Source of the DNA: Lysobacterales bacterium
GTDB lineage: Bacteria > Pseudomonadota > Gammaproteobacteria > Xanthomonadales > SZUA-5
NCBI GenBank assembly: GCA_019187485.1
Contig: JABAQR010000027.1
Location: forward strand, 1-51,333
DNA length: 51,333 bases
Direction of reading: 5' to 3'
The notes below the pieces were generated by a model. It searched no databases and was not told where the DNA came from. It saw only the letters and a program-made list of their open reading frames with translations. Below are positions 19,899 to 26,296 of this stretch, in pieces (position 1 is the stretch's first letter; every line of letters starts with the position of its first letter). Both the position numbers and the translations under genes were made by a program.

Positions 19899-21032
19899 AT
19901 GAACCGCTTCTCCTGGCGGCGGCTATGGGCGGTGCTGGCAAAGGAATTCATCCAGATGCGCCGCGACCGACTGACCTTCGCCATGATGGTCGGTATCCCG
20001 GTCATGCAACTGTGTCTGTTTGGTTACGCGATCAATACCGATCCGAAGCATCTGCCGACCGCGGTGGTCGCCGCCGAATCCGATGAGTTCACGCGCCGGT
20101 TGCTGTCGGCGATGACGCTCTCGGACTACTTCGAGCTGGTCGCGATGCCGAGCCGGATCGACGAGGGTCGCGCGCTGCTGCGACGCGGTGAGGTGCAGTT
20201 CCTGCTGCGGGTTCCCCCCGACTTTGGACGCACGCTGGCGCGCGGCGAGCGGCCGCAGTTGCTGGTGGAGATCGATGCCACCGACCCGGTCGCCTCCGGC
20301 AACGCGATCGCGGCGCTCTCCGCACTCACCGATGCCGCGCTGGAGAGCGAATTGCGCGGGCCACTGGCCGCGTTGAACCCGCGACCGGGCGCAGTCGAGG
20401 TACTGATCCAGCGTCGCTACAACCCGGAAGGACTGACCGCATACAACATCGTGCCCGGGCTGATGGGCGTGATCCTGACGATGACTCTGATCATGATGAC
20501 CGGCCTTGCCATCGCCCGCGAGCGCGAGCGCGGCACCTTCGAGAACCTGCTGGCGATGCCGGTACGGCCGCTCGAGATCATGCTCGGCAAGCTCATTCCC
20601 TACATCCTGGTCGCCTACATCCAGGTCGCCGTCATCCTGCTCGCCGCGCGCCTGCTGTTCGAAGTGCCGATCATCGGCTCGCTCGCGCTGCTGCTCGGCT
20701 GCGTGTTCGCCTTCGTGATCGCCAACCTGTCGGTCGGTCTGCTGTTCTCGACGCTGGCGAAGAACCAGATGCAGGCGATGCAGATGACCTTCTTCTTCTT
20801 CCTGCCCTCGATCCTGCTGTCCGGCTTCATGTTTCCCTTCCGCGGCATGCCCGGCTGGGCCCAGACCATCGGCGAGGCGCTGCCGCTGACCCACTTCCTG
20901 CGCATCGTCCGCGGCATTCTGCTGAAGGCCAACAGCGCCGCCGAGGTCTGGCCGAACCTGTGGCCGCTGCTGCTGTTCACCCTGGTGGTGGTGGGGCTGG
21001 GGGCGAAACGGTTCCGGCGTACGCTGGACTGA
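19899..21032 (+). CDS. ABC-2 type exporter permease (YbhS/YhhJ-like)
   Basis: 377 residues from the ATG at 19899. One N-terminal membrane helix (FAMMVGIPVMQLCLFGYAI) is followed by a large periplasmic domain (about 50-180) and five further helices from about 185 to the end, including the ARERERGTFENLLAMPVRPLEI loop typical of ABC-2 permeases. It forms the membrane pore with the preceding ATPase. Only one permease gene is present, so a homodimer is likely, whereas E. coli ybhFSR has two. The start at 19878 would add seven residues and is less likely. A hairpin and an imperfect CCAATGG inverted repeat follow between 21058 and 21106. Confidence 0.92.
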   Translation: MNRFSWRRLWAVLAKEFIQMRRDRLTFAMMVGIPVMQLCLFGYAINTDPKHLPTAVVAAESDEFTRRLLSAMTLSDYFELVAMPSRIDEGRALLRRGEVQFLLRVPPDFGRTLARGERPQLLVEIDATDPVASGNAIAALSALTDAALESELRGPLAALNPRPGAVEVLIQRRYNPEGLTAYNIVPGLMGVILTMTLIMMTGLAIARERERGTFENLLAMPVRPLEIMLGKLIPYILVAYIQVAVILLAARLLFEVPIIGSLALLLGCVFAFVIANLSVGLLFSTLAKNQMQAMQMTFFFFLPSILLSGFMFPFRGMPGWAQTIGEALPLTHFLRIVRGILLKANSAAEVWPNLWPLLLFTLVVVGLGAKRFRRTLD

Positions 21033-21193
21033 CGACTTCCTGACCAGCCATGCCATCGGGCGGTCTCATCGAAGCCGCCCTGACCAATGGCACTTATTCC
21101 CCATTGGTCGTCGCGGCGAAGCTGCGGTCTTGAGCAATCGGGCGACGGACCGCTACCCTTGGCGTCTTTCCTCCAGAACTGGATGTGGGCGCC

Positions 21194-21856
21194 ATGGCCG
21201 GGACGCTGAATTTCGAACGCGCACGCTTCAACATGGTCGAGCAGCAGGTGCGACCATGGGATGTGCTGGATTCGCAGGTGCTGGATGTACTCGGCGAGAT
21301 CAAGCGCGAGGATTTCGTGCCGGTGCGCCATCGCAAGCTCGCCTTTGCCGACCTGTCGATCCCGCTCGAGCACGGCGAAGCGATGATGAAGCCGGTGGTC
21401 GAGGGTCGACTGTTGCAGGCCCTGGCGCTGAACGGCGATGAGGACGTGCTCGAAATCGGCACTGGCAGCGGCTTCATTGCCGCATGCCTCGCGCGCCTCG
21501 GCCGCCAAGTAGTTTCGATCGAGCGTCACGCCGATCTCGCAGAGCGCGCGCGCGCGCGCATCGCTGCTGCCGGTATCCGCAACTGCCAGGTGCGTGCGAC
21601 CGATGCCTTCGAGTGGCAGGCGCCGCATGGTTTCGACGCGATCGCCGTAACCGGCGCCGTCGCGAGCGTGCCGGAGGCCTTCCTGCGCTGGCTGAAGCCG
21701 GCCGGCCGCATGTTCGTCGTGCGCGGCACTTCCCCGGTCATGGAGGCGGTGCTGCTGACGCGCCAGGGTCCTGACTACATCGAGACCCGCAGCCTGTTCG
21801 AGACCGACCTGCCCTATCTGAAGGGCGCAGAACCAGCGCCCCGCTTCGTACTTTGA
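21194..21856 (+). CDS. protein-L-isoaspartate O-methyltransferase family protein
   Basis: 220 residues from ATG 21194; a GTG three codons upstream is an alternative. The SAM-binding motif is VLEIGTGSGFIAACLA, with the Pcm-like N-terminal VEQQVRPWDVLD and VPEAFLRWLKPAGRMFVVRG later. The family repairs isoaspartyl damage, but this Pcm-like branch found next to tolC in the Lysobacterales has not, to my knowledge, been shown to do so. Its stop overlaps the region just upstream of tolC; the tolC ribosome site (GAGAGG) begins 6 bp after its last codon, so the two are co-transcribed. Confidence 0.85.
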   Translation: MAGTLNFERARFNMVEQQVRPWDVLDSQVLDVLGEIKREDFVPVRHRKLAFADLSIPLEHGEAMMKPVVEGRLLQALALNGDEDVLEIGTGSGFIAACLARLGRQVVSIERHADLAERARARIAAAGIRNCQVRATDAFEWQAPHGFDAIAVTGAVASVPEAFLRWLKPAGRMFVVRGTSPVMEAVLLTRQGPDYIETRSLFETDLPYLKGAEPAPRFVL

Positions 21857-21873
21857 TCGTCGAGAGGTTGTCC

Positions 21874-23241
21874 ATGTACCGCCAAGCCCTTGCCTTCGTC
21901 ATCGCCGCCTGCTTCGCCGGAAGCGCCCTCGCCACCGATCTTGCGCAGATCTACGACATGGCGCGTGCCAGCGATCCGCAGCTTGCAGCCGCCGAATCGG
22001 CGATGGCCGCGGCCGGCGAGGGCGTGGTTCAGGCGCGCGCCGCCCTGTTGCCGAATCTCTCCGGCACCGCCCAGCTCGGCGATTCGAACAGTCACGGCTC
22101 TTCGGTGAGCGCGCAGCCAGCGGCCGGTGGCGGCGTCACCTTCGGGCGCGGCCAGAGCAGCGGCGAAAGCACCACGCGCAGCTACCGGCTGGTGCTTTCA
22201 CAATCGGTCTACAACCACTCGAACTACACCCGCCTGCGCGGCGCGCGCGCCGGCCAGTCGCGCGCCTCGGCAAACTACGACGTCGCCCTCGACGGCCTGA
22301 TCGTGCGCGTCGCCAGCGCCTACTTCGACGCACTGACCGCCACCACCAATCTGGACGCCGCCCACGCCGAGGAGAAGGCGGTCAAACGCCAATTGGAGCA
22401 GGCCGAGCAGCGCTTCGAGGTCGGCCTGTCGGCGATCACCGACGTGCACGAGGCGCGGGCCCGATACGACGCCGCACGCGCGGCTGCGATTCTGGCGCGG
22501 AACCAGCTCGACGACGCCTACGAGGCGCTCACCGAGCTGACCGGCAAGCCGGTCGCGGAAATCAAGCCACTGGCCGAGGACATCAAGCTCGTCAACCCCG
22601 AGCCGAACAAACTGGACGACTGGGTGGCGGCCGCGCGCGCGCAGAGCCCTGCGCTGGCCCTGCGACGCTTCGAACTGGAACAGGCCGAACACGATGTGGA
22701 AACGGCCAGGGCCGCGCACCTGCCCACGCTTGCCGCCGGTTACGACTGGAGCAACCAGACCAGTTGGGGATCGCGCATCTCCAACGATCTGGAGTTCCCG
22801 GCGGATTCCAGTTTCCGCGACCGCGGCTGGGGCCTGACCCTGAACGTGCCGATCTTCGAAGGCCTGGCGACCCAATCCGCGGTGCGCCAACGCAGTCACA
22901 ACCGCGACGCCGCGGCCGACGCACTGGAGCAGGAGTCTCGCGCGGTGGTGCGCTCAACGCGCAACGCCTTCCGCTCGGTGGTCGCCGGCATCAGCGAGGT
23001 CGAGGCGCGCAAACAGGCGCAGGTCTCCGCACAAAGTGCGCTGGACGCAACTCAGGCCGGTTTTGAAGTCGGTACGCGCACCATCGTCGATGTGCTGATC
23101 AGCCAGCAAGTGCTGTTCCAGGCCCAACGCGACTACGCCCGCGCCCGCCACGACTACCTGCTGAACACCCTACGTCTGAAGCAGGCCGCCGGCACGATCA
23201 CCGTCGCCGACCTGCAAGGGGTCAACGCGTTGCTGCGCTGA
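21874..23241 (+). CDS. tolC: TolC family outer membrane efflux channel
   Basis: 455 residues from ATG 21874 with GAGAGG six bases before it. A signal peptide (MYRQALAFVIAACFAGSALA) precedes two repeats of the TolC fold: LAQIYDMARASDPQLAAAES in the first, ARAQSPALALRRFELEQAEH in the second, with the coiled-coil helices rich in Ala/Glu/Gln. The end motif AGTITVADLQGVNALL is typical. The protein forms the trimeric outer-membrane duct for both the ABC exporter just upstream and possibly the RND pump at 8454. The next 160 bp hold no gene that I can recognise before IS remnants begin. Confidence 0.93.
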   Translation: MYRQALAFVIAACFAGSALATDLAQIYDMARASDPQLAAAESAMAAAGEGVVQARAALLPNLSGTAQLGDSNSHGSSVSAQPAAGGGVTFGRGQSSGESTTRSYRLVLSQSVYNHSNYTRLRGARAGQSRASANYDVALDGLIVRVASAYFDALTATTNLDAAHAEEKAVKRQLEQAEQRFEVGLSAITDVHEARARYDAARAAAILARNQLDDAYEALTELTGKPVAEIKPLAEDIKLVNPEPNKLDDWVAAARAQSPALALRRFELEQAEHDVETARAAHLPTLAAGYDWSNQTSWGSRISNDLEFPADSSFRDRGWGLTLNVPIFEGLATQSAVRQRSHNRDAAADALEQESRAVVRSTRNAFRSVVAGISEVEARKQAQVSAQSALDATQAGFEVGTRTIVDVLISQQVLFQAQRDYARARHDYLLNTLRLKQAAGTITVADLQGVNALLR

Positions 23242-23409
23242 CCGGTTCAGCAAATCACGTTGCAGACAGTGGCCGCCGAGACGGCGCCCTCAAAGTTCCG
23301 CAGTCGTAGCCGTAAGTGCTTGATTCCGCCACACTCTGCTCGTGGATTTGTCACTACGGCTGGTGGTCGTTTGCTGGGACCGGCGGCTTCAGGTGCTCAA
23401 GCTGTTGAG

Positions 23410-23461
23410 GCCGATCCAAAACTGACCCACTTTTGGTCTGATGCCGACCGAAAACTGACCC
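23410..23461. repeat. direct repeats of an IS end (IS21-like)
   Basis: GCCGATCCAAAACTGACCC at 23410-23428 and GCCGACCGAAAACTGACCC at 23443-23461 are direct repeats with a 33-bp period, 17 of 19 positions alike. Repeated GGTCAGTTTT-n-ATCGGC blocks of this kind are known from ends of IS21-like elements. Here they are an orphan end, lying 8 bp from the next IS remnant. Confidence 0.5.
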
Positions 23462-23469
23462 GGGTACCC

Positions 23470-24197
23470 TGTCTTGCCACGCAGTTTCCCCTGGACCCGT
23501 TTCGTGCTCTTTTGTGAGAGTGCCTAGGCTGCTTTCCCAAGCTCCTTGCCCGTTGTGGCCGCGTCCTTCGCCTTGGCTTCGTCCAGCTTCCGCTTCGCTT
23601 CCTTTGCCCATCCCTGCCACTTTGGCAGGACGATCTCGACTCGCCCGCGGTAGACCTCGTCGGGCGTTGCCACGTCGCCGCCGGCAGCGGGCTGCAGGGC
23701 CCAGTGCGGTCGCACCTGGTTGTAGCGCTCCTGGAACGCCTGCAGCTTCTCGCGAGCATCCGTTGGCGAATCGTACAACTGCCAGTACACCTCTTCGCGC
23801 TTGAGCGTTTGATGAAATCGTTCCAGCAGGCCCAGTTGCTCGGGCGTCCGGTAGCGCGTGCGTACTTGCTGGTAGCGCCCCTGGATGTGCGCCTTGAAAC
23901 GCTTGACCAGGAAGCTGCTGCCATTGTCGGTCACCAGGATCGGCTGCGTGGTCAGCGGCCCGTGGATGCGCTCGGCCTCCGCGCGCGCCTTGTCGATGCC
24001 CTCGTTGATGTCGAGCGCCGCGTAGCTGGGCGTGAAGTGGAGCGCCAGCAGGTAGCGGCTGTAGTAATCGATCACCGTGACTGCGTACCACCAGCCCTCA
24101 CCCGGAATGTGGATGTAGGTGAGGCAGGACGCGTGACCCGGAGCGGACTTACACAAAACCGGGTAGTCCGGGTCCAGGGGAACTGGGAGGCAAGACA
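23470..24197 (-). mobile_element. deleted insertion sequence with TGTCTTGCC ends
   Basis: Both ends start TGTCTTGCC reading inward and stay similar for about 30 bp (CAGTTTCCCCTGGACCCG at one end, CAGTTCCCCTGGACCCG at the other). The 728-bp interior holds only the second half of a DDE transposase. The 5' half of the gene is missing, so the element is a non-autonomous deletion derivative. TG...CA ends suit the IS3 group but I cannot name the family. The same end sequence recurs at 29193. Confidence 0.75.
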
Positions 24198-24198
24198 A
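23524..24198 (-). pseudogene. 5'-truncated DDE (rve) transposase
   Basis: The open frame runs through the left IS end (about 25 codons of non-protein origin) into an integrase core: TYIHIPGEGWWYAVTVIDYY, then PILVTDNGSSFLVKRF with the second Asp and QLGLLERFHQTLKREEVYW with the Glu. The first catalytic Asp, expected just before TYI, is lost at the deletion joint, so the protein cannot be active. The C-terminal part (ERYNQVRPHWALQ) is normal for such transposases. Confidence 0.78.
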
Positions 24199-24222
24199 CC
24201 CTCTGCCATCTGCGCCTTCACA

Positions 24223-24387
24223 TCAGCCAGCGCCTGACGGGCTTCGTCGCTGCGGGGCTGTGATGTCGCCCACCAGCAGTTCCAGGTTGCGCCAACTCTG
24301 CGCGAGCACGCTGGCGACGGCGCTGACGAGCCATTCACCGCCATCGTGTACCGGCAGCAGGACGGAGGCCAGGGGAGCGTTCGGCAT
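24223..24387 (-). pseudogene. N-terminal fragment of a family 2 glycosyltransferase
   Basis: From the ATG at 24387 the product reads MPNAPLASVLLPVHDGGEWL followed by VSAVASVLAQSWRNLELLVGD, the start of a GT-A glycosyltransferase. Similarity ends there, exactly where the usual DDGS motif is expected, and the frame closes after a few unrelated codons. The remaining 60 bp to the IS end at 24197 are of unknown origin (another frame reads SDEARQALADVKAQMAEG). The gene was evidently cut by rearrangement with the IS. Confidence 0.65.
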
Positions 24388-24473
24388 GGGCGGGTTATCG
24401 CCCGATCCCGCATGTCTCAATTGGCCGCCGGACGTCGCTAGACGCGGAAACCCACCCGCCATTGGCCAATGCC

Positions 24474-25745
24474 ATGAACCCGACCGCCCGCTCCCTCACA
24501 TATGCCTTGTTGCTCGCCGCTTCGACCGGCACTCCATTGCAGGCGCAGACCGTCAACTGGCCGGGCAGTGCGCCTTGCGACAGCTACTTCAGCACCTGCC
24601 TCGCCTCGGTGCCGGCCGGCGGCACGCTGCGCATCGTGTCGAGCCAGACGATCGCCGACCGCATCTTCGTCCAGAGCGCGGTGTCCATCGAGGCCGCGCC
24701 GGGGGTCAGCGCAATCTTTACCTCGGCCGACAGCCATTCGGTCAGCGTGCCCGGGACCTCGCCTTGGACGGTCAGCCTGCGCAACCTCCATTTCGCGGGG
24801 GGCACCCTGGTGGTCGACATCAGCGGCAGCCAGGCGGGCGACCTGCGCCTGGAAGGGCTCAGCTTCAGCGGCAACGCGTCCAATGCGCAGGCGCAGCTCT
24901 ACCTGCAAGTCGACGCAGCCACCAGCGCGCGCTCGCGCCTCGCGATCCGCCACTGTGAGTTCGAGATCGGCTCGGACAACGGCGCACCCTTCTCCATCGC
25001 CCAGTTCGGCGGCGGCACGGTCGGCATGGAGATGCAGGTGGAGGACAACCGCTTCCACCCGGAGCCGGTGGCCGTCGCGCAGAGCTTCCATCGCGCCTGG
25101 TTCGCGAATGTCGGTGGCAGCGGCAACTGGGACATCGTCTTCCGCCGCAATCGCATCCTGCCGGCCAACGCGCTGCCTTCGCGGCGCTTTGCCAGCGGTA
25201 TCGAGATCAATACCTTGGGGACGGTCGGCGTGAACCTGCTGGTGCACGACAACCTGTTCGCGCTCGACCAGGTGGCCGGCGCCGGCGGCTACGCGATCTC
25301 GGCCGGCGGCAGCACCGGTCAGGTGCAGGTGCGGGTGCTCAACAACACCATCACCAATGCTTATTACGCGACCGGATTCCAGCCGAATGTCTTCGGGCGC
25401 TTCGACAACAACCTGGTGGCGAACGGATTCCGCCTGCACGATGGCCTGGCGCCCGCCGCCAACTTCACCCGCCGCGGAAACCTGGAGTTCGGCTACAGCT
25501 TCAGCAACTGGGCGACCGCACCCGGCACGCTGACCGTGGACCCGCAACTGGGGGCAAACGGTCAACCGCTGCCCGGCTCGCCGGCCATCAACGCCGGCAG
25601 CGATGCGGCGCGCGCGGAAACCGGCCCCGGGATCTTCGGTGCACCGGCTGCGCTGGACGCGCAGGGCCTGCGGCGGATCGAGGGCGCGCACATCGACATC
25701 GGCGCCTTCGAAGGTGAACGCATCCACTACGATGGCGCAGAATGA
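24474..25745 (+). CDS. exported right-handed beta-helix protein, choice-of-anchor Q type ending
   Basis: 423 residues from ATG 24474. The signal peptide (MNPTARSLTYALLLAASTGT..AQA) is followed by many short beta-strand turns with N-rich positions (VEDNRF, FRRNRI, VHDNLF, VLNNTIT, FDNNLVANGF), the pattern of a parallel beta-helix. The end, GSPAINAGSD...LDAQGLRRIEGAHIDIGAFEG, is the choice-of-anchor-Q motif found on many secreted repeat proteins. A surface or secreted role is likely; no catalytic residues can be named. An upstream TTG start at 24462 adds only four residues. The stop overlaps a possible ATG of the sigma gene by ATGA. Confidence 0.82.
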   Translation: MNPTARSLTYALLLAASTGTPLQAQTVNWPGSAPCDSYFSTCLASVPAGGTLRIVSSQTIADRIFVQSAVSIEAAPGVSAIFTSADSHSVSVPGTSPWTVSLRNLHFAGGTLVVDISGSQAGDLRLEGLSFSGNASNAQAQLYLQVDAATSARSRLAIRHCEFEIGSDNGAPFSIAQFGGGTVGMEMQVEDNRFHPEPVAVAQSFHRAWFANVGGSGNWDIVFRRNRILPANALPSRRFASGIEINTLGTVGVNLLVHDNLFALDQVAGAGGYAISAGGSTGQVQVRVLNNTITNAYYATGFQPNVFGRFDNNLVANGFRLHDGLAPAANFTRRGNLEFGYSFSNWATAPGTLTVDPQLGANGQPLPGSPAINAGSDAARAETGPGIFGAPAALDAQGLRRIEGAHIDIGAFEGERIHYDGAE

Positions 25746-25774
25746 GGGCCCTCGCATGGCCGATGGCATGGTGG

Positions 25775-26293
25775 ATGAGCGAGGCGGTACCCGATGCCAC
25801 CAACGTCCTGTTCGCGCGCCTCTACCCTGAGCTGCGCGCCATGGCGCAGTCGGCCATCGCGCCCAACGACACCCTCAACACCACCGCGCTGGTGCATGAG
25901 CTGTACCTTCGGGTCGCTGAGCGCCAGGACCTGCGTTTCGAGGACCGCCGCACCTTCTTCAGCTATGCGGCGCGCGCCATGCGCAACCTGCTGGTGGACC
26001 GCGCGCGCACCCGGTTGCGGGTCAAGCGTGGCGGCGGATTGAGGCCGGTAGACCTGGAGGACGCCACCGACCCGGCAATGCTGGTGCACGTCGACGCCGC
26101 GCTGGAACTGGACGATTTGCTGCGGCGGCTGGCGCTCGAGGACGCGCGCAGTGCCGAAGTGCTGGAGCTGCACTATTTCGCTGGCCTCGGTGGGGAGCAG
26201 ATCGCCGACATGCTCGGGCTCAACCGGCGCACCATCACGCGCGACCTGGAGTTCGCCAAGGCCTTCATCCGCGCGCACTGGCAGGCCGGCTGA
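25775..26293 (+). CDS. ECF-type RNA polymerase sigma factor (TIGR02999-like)
   Basis: 172 residues from ATG 25775 (MSEAVPDATNVLF). Region 2 shows LYPELRAMAQ and TTALVHELYLRVAER; the segment RRTFFSYAARAMRNLLVDRAR is the hallmark of the TIGR02999 group. Region 4 is VLELHYFAGLGGEQIADML followed by GLNRRTITRDLEFAKAFI. This group typically lies beside Ser/Thr kinases and has no anti-sigma gene, as here. In-frame ATGs at 25742 (overlapping the previous stop) and 25763 are possible starts but give an odd Trp-rich N-terminus. The kinase gene follows after 3 bp, so the two are one unit. Confidence 0.9.
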   Translation: MSEAVPDATNVLFARLYPELRAMAQSAIAPNDTLNTTALVHELYLRVAERQDLRFEDRRTFFSYAARAMRNLLVDRARTRLRVKRGGGLRPVDLEDATDPAMLVHVDAALELDDLLRRLALEDARSAEVLELHYFAGLGGEQIADMLGLNRRTITRDLEFAKAFIRAHWQAG

Positions 26294-26296
26294 CCG

